From NCBI GenBank assembly GCA_030762935.1, contig CM060900.1, positions 289,085,784 through 289,149,783 on the forward strand: a stretch of DNA of 64,000 nucleotides. The letters are read 5' to 3'. The DNA comes from Hymenopus coronatus. Taxonomy: Eukaryota > Arthropoda > Insecta > Mantodea > Hymenopodidae. The position numbers and the translations under genes were made by a program. Positions 34,690-45,279 of the stretch are shown piece after piece (position 1 is the first letter of the stretch; the number at the start of each line of letters is the position of its first letter). The notes beneath the pieces were generated by a model. The model was given only the letters and a program-made list of their open reading frames with translations. It ran no database searches and was not told where the DNA came from.

Positions 34690-37264
34690 TATATTGGTGT
34701 TCAACTTTTGTAACTCCAAGCAACTCTGGAAGGATTGTAAGGAGATGAGCCGTAGCAGATGTTGGGGGTGCTCCTTCGTAACCGGGGATGCCTGCAAGGC
34801 ATGCAGGGAAGCCGGTATCGCCTGAAACGGCGGTTTCTGGAATTATAATCCCCAAGAAACCTAACGAGGGCGCTCCGATGGAAAGGTAAACCTTCGTTGA
34901 ATTTGATTGCCCGACGCCTAATCTCGTCCTCCAGGTATGGTAGACCAGATGCTTCATGGCCCGAAGGCATCTATTCTGTACCAGTTGAAGCAACAGCAGA
35001 CTGGAGTCTGCCGCCATGCCCTAGATCTCGCAGGCGTAGATTAGCAAGGGGACTACGAGAGCCCTCAAAAGCCGCAACTTAAGGGGAACCGGCATCGTGG
35101 ATTTCAGCATCGGGTACAAGGAGGCCGCAGCCCCAGTGCCCAGACAATTGAGTTCCCTGATTTGCTTCACAAAAGTGAGACGCGCTTATCAAGCTTCAGA
35201 CTCAAGTAGGTGATGGTGTTCGTCCATTCAATCGTTCGTCTGAGGTACGTGAATGAAGGGAAGTTTGTGGGAAAGCGGCGCTTGGTAAAGACGATAGCGT
35301 GGCGTTTTATTTGTACAGAATAACAGCAAGTCATCAGCATATTGAGCTATGTTGACGTGCTGCTCTGTTGGAAGGTCAACCACTAGACGCTGGAAAGCGT
35401 GGAGGACAGCATAGAGCCTTCGGGGACTCGCGCCTTTTATTAGCCTTAGTGTAGATTTGTGGCCCGCAACTGAAACTACAAATTACGGTGTTTTAAGTAT
35501 GTGTGTTGAAGATGTATGATGGGAGCTAAGGACGGATGCGTTTTAGGAGCAGACCCGCGTGAAAGGTCGTAGAGAAGGCCTTCTCTACCACTCTCAGTAG
35601 TTGCCGGTGTGTAGAATGTCCAGGACGGAAACCAAACTGATTGTCTGGGATGGTTTGAATGTCACCCAAAAGAGGGGACAAGCGGTTTAGCAATATCCTC
35701 TCGAAGACTTTCGAGAGAACTGGTAGGAGACTGATGGAGCGGTAGTTTGAAGGATGCAACGGATCATTCCCCGGTTTCAAAATGCATAACACACGGGCCT
35801 CTCTCCAGCCGCGTGGAAGGTGGCACAAGGTGAGGCACATGTTGAAGACCTTGGTCAGAAAGAGTAGAGCCTTGATGGGAAAGCGAAGCATGGCGTGGGT
35901 TAGCCTGTCAGGTCCCCCTGCCTTTTTGAGGTTGAGAATTTGGAGTGCGCCCTGGAGCCCGCTAGGTCGGATGGCAGGAAGTCGTTCCGCCTCGTTAGGG
36001 GGACGTCGAAGGTATCGACGCAGCTCCCGACGAGCGCAGTTCGGGAAGTCGATGTTTTGGGTGTCATCTCGTGGCTTCATAGTCCTTTCGAGATAGCGAA
36101 CACATCGGCTTTGGCTTGGGATTCATAGGCCAGACATTGTGTGCCTTGGATTGGTGAGGCAATTTGACCTCCGCGGTGTCAGAGTTTTGGCAATCCTCAA
36201 CACGTCGCCATCCCCGAGCCTCAAGCGGACCATCGTCTCCTCCGACGCTCGCACCCTGTGCTCGCGTAGGTGGGTCCGGACCTCTCTGTGTAAACGCCTC
36301 AGGAGTGCTCGATTATGGGGCGTGCGGTGATGCTGCTAAAGTCTGCGCGTAGCCCAGGAATGGCGGATGAGATGATGCATTTCCAGGGGAAGGACGTCCG
36401 GGTGAAGGGGAGCTGGGGTATGAACGGTAAGGTTATGGACAGTTCGCACCACGACGGAAGTAAAAGATGAGACCGCAGCCTCTAGGGATGGAATGTCTGT
36501 GAACCTTGGATTCGGCGGGTTGGAGTCTTTGAGGCAGACCCTGACGCATTCCCAGTCGATGTCACTGTTTTGAACCGAGACGTCATGACTGTAACCGGTG
36601 TGTTAACCTCAGCTAACACGGGACTATGGTCGGAATGAAGTGTGTTGATCGAAGTGAGAGATGTATGAAAAGGGAATTGCTTGATTATTGCGAAGACAAT
36701 GACGGTTGTCCGACCTTGATATCGTGGATGGTATGTGGGTTGCCGATAGCCCTCTACTCATAGTTGATGGTCTGCATCTTCCATGCGTATGATTTCATTG
36801 CCTCGAGCGTCCGCCGGGGGGCCACAATGCCAACGCGGATGTTTGGCATTGAAGTCCCCTACCAGGATAACAAGATGTAGGGCAAGAATGGAAAGGTATT
36901 CGTTTCGTAAGAACTGCTTTCGGGGTGGGTGGTTTACAGACACCAGTAAAACTTCCGTATCGCCTAGGCCAACACAGACAGCTTGTATGGATTGAAGAGG
37001 TGGACTACTCCATTCCTCTTGAAGATCGCTGTGCCGCCTCCGCGTGACCCACGCGATTCACTCTGATGCAGTTCTAACCTGGAAGGCGGAATGGGGTGTC
37101 TGGACGGAGATTGTCTCGCTGACCAGCACGAGATCTAAGGCAAATGAACCGCCAAAATACTGTAGCTCGCTCCCCTGACCAATCAGGCCACATGCGTTCC
37201 AGAACGCGAATCGAAATGAGATACAAGGCCTAGTTCGATTCGCCATTCTGTGCGGTCTGGACAA
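34690..37264 (-). pseudogene. LINE ORF2 (AP endonuclease plus reverse transcriptase)
   Basis: The endonuclease starts near 37,255 with SFRFAFWNACGL and includes a VGDFNAKHPRW motif at about 36,860. The RT is open at 36,080-35,526. It shows LNLKKAGGPDRLTHAMLRF, LPRGWREARVLCILKPGND, SNYRSISLLPVLSKVFERIL and FGFRPGHSTHRQLLRVVE, the fingers and palm of a jockey-type RT. The catalytic YADD (AQYADDLLLF) is found on the minus strand at about 35,317-35,352, in another frame. The thumb/C-terminus is at 35,017-34,690. Loss of the frame between motif A and YADD, together with other slips, makes it inactive. Confidence 0.85.
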
Positions 37265-38945
37265 TCATGGACAGGAGGGCGAGTTCCTCCATGTCAACTG
37301 CAATTTTTGGGGCCTTGTCGGTAGTGGAAAAGAACATGACGAGCAGATCACAAATGCGCTTGCCGTGGTTCAGCAGAAGCTGCTGTATCCACGCCATCAC
37401 ATCTGATAGCTGCAGGACAGGAGGAGTAGTGGTGGTTGTAGGAGTGGGTGTGGCAGGAATGCGTCGTGGCGCAGTACCTCCGCTAGCCTCCTGCCCTGGC
37501 TGTCGCTTTAGCACGGGAGTACCGTGCCCTTGCGGAGCCCTGAGGGTGGAGTTCGGCTGCCTGGCAGGCCAGCGTACCTTAGCTTGAGTGGGCGGTTTTA
37601 GTTTGGGGCTGGCTGGAGCTTGTGTTTGGCGTATTTTATTGCCATCCCGAGACACCACAGGTTCACGCGCAGCCCTTTGCGCTGTTGTGGCATTTGTGGT
37701 GATCCTATCTTGCGTCGGCCGCCTTACTCAAGGAGCAGGTGGAACTGGTGCAGGTGTTTGTACAGGTTTGCGGCATGTGCACCTCCTGTATCCTGCTTAG
37801 CTTCTGGTGGCGGCCTACTGGCCGTGATGACAGTTACCTGGACAGCAACCATAACATGCGACATGGTCGCCACCACAGTTGGCACTCCTCAAATTCTCGG
37901 TGGAAGCTATCTGGCAGACCTTTTTGGGTGGGGGTCTCCGCACTTGAAGCAGCGCAGGTTGCGGAAATAATGACTGAAGTTATTAAAACCCCAGGCACCG
38001 GTGGCATTGAGATGGCCCACCAGCGCCCTTAGATGGCTCTACATTTACCGTAGGTAACAGATGGCGGTGACACCATTTATTTTGGCCTCCGGGTTGTTGG
38101 CCCGTTCCACTACAACGAGGAAGAGGGGAATGGGGTTTGGACCCTTGCCCATCTGGAGTGGACATGGTGAGCTGCTTCACCAGTCTGGAGGTGATGCCCT
38201 GTTGGGTGAGGTCTGTCGCGATGTCTTCACCGAAGTGTCAATTGGCAGGCCACGAATGACCCTACGGATGTCTCGGGACTTGTCCAGCCCGAAGGTTAAA
38301 TGGAGAACGCTTTTCTGCTTAAGGACTTGCAGGATGAGCTTATAGTCCTCCGGAATCTTTGCCTGGAAGGCGAAGCGGCTTTTGTTCTTCCTTACCTTGC
38401 AAGGGCTCGAAAGGGATGGTATGACATCCTTAAGGAAGCCCACCATCCCCTTAAAGTCATCCACGATAATAGGTGGAAAAACCCAGAGATCTGGGCGGGG
38501 CCAGAATCAGTGGGGCTGGATGTTGCTTCTGATTGGCAAGAGGGCACCACACGAAAATCGTCCTCTCCGTCTGTGGAGAGGAGGGAAGAGGACTCATGAT
38601 CTACCATCATGGAGGACGAGTTGTACGACAAGACCAAAGTCCTGCCACTCTGGTGCGAAAAATCTGTGCACACACTGGTACAGTCGTCCTGAATTTAGCC
38701 TATGCAAGAATCGGATTTTCGCGGAAGGCTCTCGTTGGTAGGATGCCCGGATGAGTCCAGACATCGGATCTTGACCTTACCGCCTTGGTGTTCCTGGCAA
38801 GATTGCTTATTTTTACCCTCAACAGTAGCAGAGCCACTGGAGGACAAGGTGGCTGCACCAGTACTGATGCTGACAACGGTCGTTTTATCCTGGCTGGCAG
38901 GCCCGTTTTGGGCTTTTCCTTTGGATGGTTTGGATTTGGCCATGA
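37230..38945 (-). pseudogene. LINE ORF1 (jockey gag-like, zinc knuckles)
   Basis: The likely start is the ATG near 38,945 (MAKSKPSKGKAQNGPASQDK), a basic, low-complexity N-terminus. After a break the frame 38,464-38,177 reads SFKGM/DFKGMVGFLKDVIPS and VLKQKSVLHLTF, with RDIRRVIRGLPIDTS. These are the RNA-recognition-like and PRE_C2HC-type region of jockey gag proteins. Knuckle pieces occur at about 37,960-37,850 (CFKCGDPHPKR; CGGDHVACYGC). The Pro/Thr-rich C-terminus is open at 37,658-37,230 (PATPTPTTTTTPPVLQLSDV). Several frame changes separate the pieces. Confidence 0.75.
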
Positions 38946-39496
38946 TGGGAGACTTACAAGAATAGGAACACCAAGGGTGCAGTGTACAAAAACATCTCGA
39001 TGTACCCTCACCTACAGGCAGCAGAGGCTTAGAAGCAGGCCGAAACAGAGAACCGGACACCTAATAAGTGCGCCTTACCCGATCTAAACGTCAGGTGGCT
39101 GTAGCCTTGATCGGCTACCCACTGCTTGTGTACTTCCAATAAATTGAAAATACGTACTTATGATGGTCTGGAAGTACGCTGTGCTTCTGCTCTTTAAATG
39201 AAGCGATTGGTCAGTTCACCTGAAGCTGCCCAATAGGCCGACCAATCAGCCTTCGGTGTGAAGATGCTGGTTCTTGAAGCTTCCGCTTCCCTGGTTAGTG
39301 AGGAAATCTATGGTTTTGCAGGCTTTCTGCTAGTGGCACTAAAAAGTGCCGGTCGATGGTGTAAAGAGTGGAGCAGTACCTGCTGGCACGTCTGCTCGAA
39401 TACCGCTGTCACTCGGAGAATCACGCCTCGCACGCCTTAGAAAAGATTACCCACGAAGAAACTATTTGCTCTATCGAGGGAAGTGCGTGTCACAGC

Positions 39497-39733
39497 ATGG
39501 CTGAGTTGTGAACAGTAGCTGAAGGAACTTTATACCCGCTAGACACAGAGAAAGAATCAATATTTGAGGCTCTTGTGAACAAGCAGAAAGGATTCTCCGA
39601 AAGATCTGTAGAATGCCGAGTATTTGAGCACAGCTTTATAGTACATAACCTACAACCCTTTTCCCACAAGACAAGAAATGTAACGTTATCGTTGCAGCTG
39701 GAACCGGACAGAATAATTAAGGATATGCTGTAA
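39497..39733 (+). pseudogene. Unassigned coding-like remnant (about 78 codons, one nonsense)
   Basis: An ATG at 39,497 is followed after four codons by a TGA (39,509). The frame then stays open for about 73 codons to a TAA at 39,731 and reads like real protein: FEALVNKQKGFSERSVECRV, then FIVHNLQPFSHKTRNVTLSL and a terminal LEPDRIIKDML. It has no internal ATG before its last residues, so ATG-based listings miss it. It lies between the LINE and the hAT transposon, in the part of the Polinton otherwise hidden by insertions. An accessory Polinton protein is the simplest explanation. I do not recognise the family. Confidence 0.4.
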
Positions 39734-39957
39734 GATTGATGACTTGAACCTTCAAACTCAAGTTACTGTAATAGATCTTTTTGGGTCCTTGAGAAGGATA
39801 ATTCCTTGAAATTCAACCATAGATGCCAAAAAAGTAAATACACACACTTTGCCTGATCACTTGAGAACAGACGCAGTAGAAGATTACTGCAACACATAAA
39901 TAAGGGAAGACATTTTCTACCATTCATCTATCTTCATATTGGCAAATTCCTCTAGAG

Positions 39958-41628
39958 CAGTGTTTCCCAACCTTTTGAAGTTCACGGCACCCTTGGGAAT
40001 AACATTAAACACCGGGGCACCCTTCCTTGAATTGAAAGAAAATTAAGCTTAATATGTTAATTTATTGAAATATTATATAATGACGCACACCATAACATAA
40101 TACAGTAAACTTTACTACAATCACTGAGTAAAAATACATTAATAAATTTTGTTCGATTAACGATTAATGTGAAACTTGTGATTGATGCTTAGAGCACAGA
40201 TATGTGATGTCGGGTCTTACAGTTGACAGTGAAACACGCAAATCATCCTCAAGGTTATTCAGTCTATTTCTTGCATTGCATTTTATTGTCATCACCATAG
40301 CAGAGAAGGCTTGCTCGCATAGATAGGATGTTGAAAAGGGCAAAAGTGCGTTAATTGCTTTCTTCATTAGGTTAGGGTGCTCCTCTCTCCATTGAAGCCA
40401 AAAACTAGCAACCGACGCCTCACTCTTGGTGAACTTACCTTTGAGTGTGGAATCAGCGCAAAGATCAATAAATTCATCTCGTGCGCAAGCAGTGAAATCT
40501 ATTTCCTCCGCACTATCTACGAAATCAAATGGTGAGGCAACCCAGTCGAGATTCGTAGTGGAAATAGTTGGAAAGTACGCATCTATTGCATCTTGCAATC
40601 TTGATAAGTGATCACAAATGCAGTCTTTCAGTTTACCCAGATCTTTATCCTGCCACATTAAGAAGAGATGGAAAGTTCGACAAATCTCCTTTTTGAACTG
40701 CAGACTTCCAAGAACTAAGTTTTCTTTTAAAACCTTTCATTTTATTGGTTGCGGAGATTATTGTTTCATGTCGACCCTGCATCGAAACATTCAGTTCATT
40801 CAGCTTATGAAAAATATCTGCCAGATACGACAGTTCAAAACACCAAGAATCACTTAGTAAGAGCTCATGAAATGTGTCTTGATTTTCATCCTTAAAAAAA
40901 GTTTTTAGCTGTTCTTTAAGTTCGAGAAACCGGTTCAATACACGACCCCGCGACAACCACCTTACTTCTGTGTGAAGCAACAAAGAGGTATGAGCTGCAT
41001 CCGTTGCGCGACATAACTGTTCAAAAATTCTGCACTTTAAAGGTCGAGACTTCATATAGTTCACCATTTTCACAACTTGGTTAAACACTTCAGCAAAATC
41101 TTTATTACACGCTTTCACGACTAATGCCTCTCTATGTAGAAAACAGTGAGTTATAATAATGGATGGATTTTTATTGAGAGCTCTGGCAGTAAAACCTTTA
41201 ATTTTCCTAGACATAGATGGTGCACCATCTGTACATATACCACAACAGTCTTTCTATGAAAGACCATGGTCATTGAGATAGGAACTAATAGAAACGAAAA
41301 TATCATGGCCTATGGTTGTAGTCTCCAGCGGTCTACAGAACAGAAACTGTTCACTAATATCTTTTTCATCAATATATCTGATAAAACCAAGGAGTTACGG
41401 TTTGTCACCAATATCGAGACTCTCATCTACTTGCAAAGCAAATGTTCTATAAGTTTTTATTTTCTCCGTGACTTGTTCGTTGATATTGCATGACATTTCA
41501 GATATCCTGTGGCTGATTGTGTTGTTGGACAGAGGAACTTTCGAAATTTGATTAGCTGCTCCTTCGCCAAGTATTGTTGAAACTATAACTTGACATGAAT
41601 GGCCAATGATTTCCTCTCCAAGAGTATG

Positions 41629-41660
<32 letters not shown>

Positions 41661-42459
41661 GCTATCAGTTCCACTACTTTAAATGAGGCTTCAAGAGCAG
41701 TATCACCTATGGTCACTCTCTTTACCATTCGCACAGCTGTTTGCTTCTCCCCTTCTAATATATGTGAAAAATACATTACACTTTTCTGTGACACACTAGG
41801 ATGCTTTGTTGTAAGATGCCGCTTCAGTTTGCTAGGTACCATGTCCTAGTTGCTAAGTGTTTCGCCACAAAGTAAACACACAGGGATAGGGTTTTCCTCG
41901 TTGTTATTCCACTTAAATCCATACGCTAAGTAACTGTCCTGGTATGTTCTTTTCTTTCGTTTGTCTTCTTTATGTGGTGAATTCGACGGTCCGGGAGAAA
42001 CTAAGATTTGGCTTCTTAAAGCAAGCAGTAGGAGCCGACTGTTCACTTTCACTGCCCTGGCGTTTACGTTTAACAACGAACTTGTCCACAGCTAAACACT
42101 GTGAATCAACGCGAGGAAGACAACTGAAAGCGCCAAGCGGCGTACACTTTTATATATTCATCTGTCGAAGTCTCAGGAATGTTCGTGAGGTAGCGAGTAG
42201 TCTCGGGAATGTTCGGCAGGGTATAGCTGTAATGCCATCTGTGGGATACTAGTATAACTGAATTGTTGAAATGAATCGACCACTATCACCATCTGCCGTG
42301 CATGAGAGTAACTGATTTGACTTATTTTATTTCAAGACCTTACAAGACTTAAGGCTTCAGTAGAAGGTATTTTTTTTTTTTATCTCAATATCTCGCGGCA
42401 CCCCTTAGGCAATCACACGGCACCCTAGGGTGCCGGGGCACACCATTTGGGAACCGTTG
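39958..42459 (-). mobile_element. hAT transposon (ZBED/SCAND3-like), 2,502 bp
   Basis: The element is bounded by a perfect 8-bp target duplication, CTCTAGAG (39,950-39,957 and 42,460-42,467), the hallmark of hAT insertions. Its left end is CAGTGTTTCCCAACC and the right end, reverse-complemented, is CAACGGTTCCCAAAT, an imperfect terminal inverted repeat. A further subterminal pair (cggcaccc/gggtgccg) is present on both sides. The transposase is on the minus strand. The intact target duplication suggests insertion more recently than the decay of the host Polinton. Confidence 0.92.
40164..42076 (-). pseudogene. hAT transposase (BED zinc finger, ZBED5/FAM200-like)
   Basis: The N-terminus lies in the frame 42,076-41,846, with the BED-finger cysteines (PVCLLCGETLSN). 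A single in-frame TAG follows, then KLKRHLTTKHP completes the finger. At 41,632-41,659 a 28-base T run (poly-Lys on the coding strand) shifts the frame. The core reads CTDGAPSMSRKIKGF near 41,220 and HCFLHREALVVKA at about 41,150 in the frame 41,214-40,645. The C-terminal hAT dimerisation region is in the frame 40,658-40,164 (LLPFSTSYLCEQAFSAMV, RNRLNNLEDDLRVSLSTVRP). At least three frame breaks and one nonsense codon inactivate it. The family is widespread in animals and has given rise to domesticated ZBED genes. Confidence 0.88.
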
Positions 42460-42467
42460 CTCTAGAG

Positions 42468-42765
42468 GAAGGGGTACGGGACTTCGCGTCATTTCTCCAC
42501 CGTGGGAAACTGTTACTTTTTCGAAGGACGGTCTTTGGATACGTAATTCAGTTTATTCTTTATTACGTGCAATAGACACTACCTTTGGAGGTAGCATAAG
42601 ACATTTTGCTTGTCAATATGTGGACTATTTTTTTTTTAATATTCACTGAAACTTTAGAGGATCATCTAAAACACTTAAATATCATTTTGAGCTAGTAAAC
42701 CGAAAATGAGAAAAAGATCCAATCATCCACCACACACGTGTCACCTCACTTAAGAGTTACATGCT
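42468..42765. other. Polinton-span sequence without assigned gene
   Basis: This short stretch lies between the hAT insertion and the next minus-strand Polinton gene. Open pieces exist on the plus strand (about 42,480-42,560) but no motif is recognisable. Confidence 0.4.
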
Positions 42766-43666
42766 GTAGGCATTTTCAGATTCCGTGATTCTATATCCAT
42801 TATCGTCCATGCCTTTTAGCTTCTCACGGATAGCATTCAGCTTCGTGGTTAAGCTAAGTTGCTCTCTTGATATTGTCATCGATTCGAGAGTGGATACCTT
42901 TAGTTGTTTCATTTAATTTGTGAGTTCACCAACTGTATTTGCCGATAAATTTAGCGTTTTGTTCTCGGCGATGTGACTCTTAATGTTTACTTTAGCAGCG
43001 AAATCATTTGATAATGAGGAAATTGTACATGGGAATTTGTTTATATCTTGGCGCATTTCGTTAAATGCATTTGTCAGCTGATTTGAAATGTATCTTTTAT
43101 TTACACCATCAGTTTCAACAACAGGGTCAGCTATCTCTGTAAGCCTTCTATGTTAAATTCTTACGTTACCATCATCGTCTAAGGGATGGGTCCTAGAATT
43201 GACCATTTGCTGATAAACCTTCTATCATGATCATGAATAATAATACTTTTAACCGATGATTTCAAATCACATTGTTAATCTCTTGATCTCTGTCCAGAAT
43301 ATATTTGGCTATCAGATTATCAAGCTATGATTTAAGGTTCCCTCTAAGCGTAACCTCAGATTCACCAATATGTTGACGTGAAAATGCTTGCAAGGGTTTC
43401 TCACTGATTACCGTAATTTTATCGACACAGCTTTTAGTGGATGCATCATTCCCTTCTTCAGGATCATGAACATTGCACAATTTCTTATTACTGAATTGAT
43501 AGTTTCCCGTACGATCCTTATTTATAATATAACGATTAAGAATTCTGCTGGAGCATGGCGACATCTGCGCTCCGAACCTATCGACGCTCATGACTAACCT
43601 CAACTGGTTGATAACGTCGCTTATTCGCCATGATATATGTACAAAATCCGTTTCTATAGCGTCCAT
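42766..43666 (-). pseudogene. Unassigned Polinton gene with DAVNKxY-type and coiled-coil region
   Basis: The start is MDAIETDFVHISWRIS at 43,666. The frame is open to 43,325, with SRILNRYIINKDRTGNYQFS and SVDKITVISEKPLQAFSRQH-like segments. After a break, the minus strand at about 43,190-42,770 reads ADPVVETDGVNKRYISNQL. This resembles the repeated P-x(4)-DAVNxKY motif found in a conserved, functionally unknown protein of arthropod Polintons, and is followed by a helical tail (TISREQLSLTTKLNAIREKL). The ATG nearly abuts the end of the ATPase gene on the same strand, which suggests co-transcription. The function is unknown. Confidence 0.5.
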
Positions 43667-44258
43667 TGTTCAACGGACATTCGGAAATTATAACAAAAGG
43701 TTTTCCTGTATCAGTTTCCTACACAACTCTATAAAATAATGTCTGTATTGACATAATCGTCATAGGTTTAAACTATTCTGTTTAAAGAGCACAATCATGT
43801 TGGCATTGGCTTGGAAACTTAGCGTAGGACTGAGCGAGGTAAATAGCGTCGAAATGCGGTGTCTACCCATGCTGTAATAATAAAGCAATATTGTCTTGGT
43901 TTTCATTGACATCAAATATAATACTTGAATTTTCTTTGGCGTCTAATGGTTGCAATACCTCATGTCCTTTTTCAAATGTATGTGTTGCTAAATCGGGGAT
44001 AGATTGAAGAACCTTGAACAGAAATTGATATTTAGGTTGATGAAGAGACTTTGAATATATGTGTACATTTTCATACGTAAGTCCATTCTCGTGAAGTACA
44101 AGATTGAATAGTATATTTGTTTTTCCTGCATTTGAGCTACCTAAGATCAGGGCTCTCATATTGCTAGGAAAGGGATAGCCATGTCGCTGGTTTCTCACAT
44201 CACCTTCAAAATCTAATACCTTTATAGGACTGTTGCATCTCGAGCTCCATCGTGTCAA
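43665..44258 (-). pseudogene. Polinton packaging ATPase (FtsK/HerA-type)
   Basis: The frame starts at 44,258 and is open for 131 codons. The Walker A motif is GSSNAGKTN at residues 40-48, followed by NGLTYENVHIYSKSLHQPKY, a very characteristic Polinton ATPase segment, and a Walker B-like SSIIFDVNENQD. A stop at about 43,863 is followed, in other frames, by FDAIYLAQSYAKFPSQCQ and GKPFVIISECPLNNGR, so the original gene ran to about 43,665. The role is genome packaging into the capsid. It is divergently transcribed from the phospholipase-like gene across a 48-bp gap. Confidence 0.85.
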
Positions 44259-44306
44259 GCAAATGTATAAAAATTCTGTGTATCTATATATAAGATCTAG
44301 TGTACA
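44259..44306. promoter_or_regulatory. Compact divergent promoter region
   Basis: Only 48 bases separate the start codons of the ATPase (minus) and the phospholipase-like gene (plus). The gap contains AT-rich TATA-like sequence readable in both directions (gtataaaaat and tatctatatataag). A shared bidirectional promoter is the natural reading. It is inferred from spacing and composition only. Confidence 0.4.
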
Positions 44307-44792
44307 ATGAAGTGTAGGAGAGGAAGGAAGTCCTGCAAGAGAGGCTCTAGTTTACTTAATTCCATAATTAATTCGCTTCCCTTTGAAGCTCATTTGCCTG
44401 CCTTCAGATGCTGCGGGCCTGTCACAAAGCTACGGAAACGTCTGCAGAGGGGAGATTCTGGAATGAATCCTCTTGACCAAGCTTGTAAAGACCACGAAAT
44501 TGCTTTCACTACCAGTAAGGACGTTGCTTCAAGGATTAAAGCTAACAGAGTTCTTGCAGAGAAGGCTTGGAATCGTTTTTAATCAGGTGTCGCCTATTGG
44601 AAAAATACACTTGCTGCGAGACTTGTAACCACCATCATGAAGGGGAAGATTGCTGTAGGAGCAGGAAAGAAGAACAGGAAGACGAAGCGAGGAGACTTTA
44701 CCTCTGATCCCTATAATTAATGCTTTAGGTGCTGCCGCTGGAGGAGCTGGCCAGATGGCCACAGCCGTGAAGAACAAAAAGGCTGCTGAATG
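44307..44792 (+). pseudogene. Phospholipase A2-like minor capsid protein of Polinton
   Basis: The frame from 44,307 has a basic N-terminus (KCRRGRKSCKRGSS), then LPAFRCCGPVTKL (calcium-loop CGP at residues 36-38) and MNPLDQACKDHEIAF, the active-site helix of the PLA2-like domain shared with parvovirus and adintovirus capsid proteins. The usual His-Asp pair is here His-Glu (residues 63-64). The frame stops at 44,581, but the following 200 bases carry, in other frames, the Gly/Ala-rich hydrophobic stretch LIPIINALGAAAGGAGQMA ending at 44,792. This is typical of the C-terminus of the same protein. In relatives such a domain is thought to act on membranes during entry. This copy is broken. Confidence 0.8.
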
Positions 44793-44799
44793 ACCCGAC

Positions 44800-44960
44800 G
44801 TAACGTGGAGATGGTGGCTAAAGGCAAGGGTATTGGGAAAAAGGTGAGGAGGAGGAGGACTAGTGTTTGAGCTGGTCTGGATCTAATGCTGACCTCTTTA
44901 ACTAAAATTGCTTACTCTGGAGCTATAGGTAAAGGTGTAAAAGACTTGGGAAACGGATGT
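44800..44960 (+). pseudogene. Basic short segment between PLA2-like gene and protease
   Basis: Pieces read MVAKGKGIGKKVRRRRTSV and then IAYSGAIGKGVKDLG in separate frames. They are rich in Lys, Arg and Gly, and could be the extreme C-terminus of the preceding gene or a small core-like basic protein. The evidence is composition and position only. Confidence 0.3.
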
Positions 44961-44969
44961 ACGTACACC

Positions 44970-45250
44970 ACAGAAAACCCTAAGCAACCTTGACGTTGAA
45001 AGTTACGCTAAATGACATGGTTGACGAGCTACCATCGAAGCCATCACGGAAAGAGAGGATGGTAATATACCTGGACACTTCACAGAACGATATTGCATTT
45101 TATTTCGTTAGTTTTTGAGACCCGAAACCTCCTCCAGAGATTGAAACTTACCTCGGTGGTAGGATCCTGTATAATGCGTAAAGGTATCAGAATTTTAGTA
45201 GTGACATCTGTGGTCGTCTCTTTCTGTAATTTCTCTTATAAAACAGTCTG
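44970..45250 (+). pseudogene. Adenain-like cysteine protease (maturation protease) of Polinton
   Basis: A short opening, TLSNLDVESYAK (about 44,978-45,013), corresponds to the conserved N-terminus (L-S/T-N-x-D-L-xx-YA) of Polinton proteases. About 100 bases later PPPEIETYLGGRILYNA, then RYQNFSSDICGRLFL, correspond to the C-terminal part, which ends with the catalytic Cys (here in DICGR). The catalytic His segment between them is destroyed or deleted, since the total length is under half of the usual protein. The family cleaves capsid precursors. Identification depends on these three motifs in the right order between the minor and major capsid genes. Confidence 0.7.
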
Positions 45251-45279
45251 CTGCTGATAGTCACCATTCAAAACGAGTT

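Larger units (their letters stand above)
34450..39440 (-). mobile_element. Jockey-type LINE, minus strand, decayed
   Basis: Reading leftwards from about 39,440 there is a 5' leader, ORF1 (gag-like with zinc knuckles, about 38,945-37,230), ORF2 (endonuclease and reverse transcriptase, about 37,264-34,690) and a 3' tail. The gag order and the RT end are those of the jockey clade, which lacks RNase H. Both ends are approximate: I found no target-site duplication. The element lies between the LTR-retroelement fragment and a short coding remnant, inside the Polinton span. Composition is clearly more GC-rich than its surroundings, which helps mark its limits. Confidence 0.8.
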
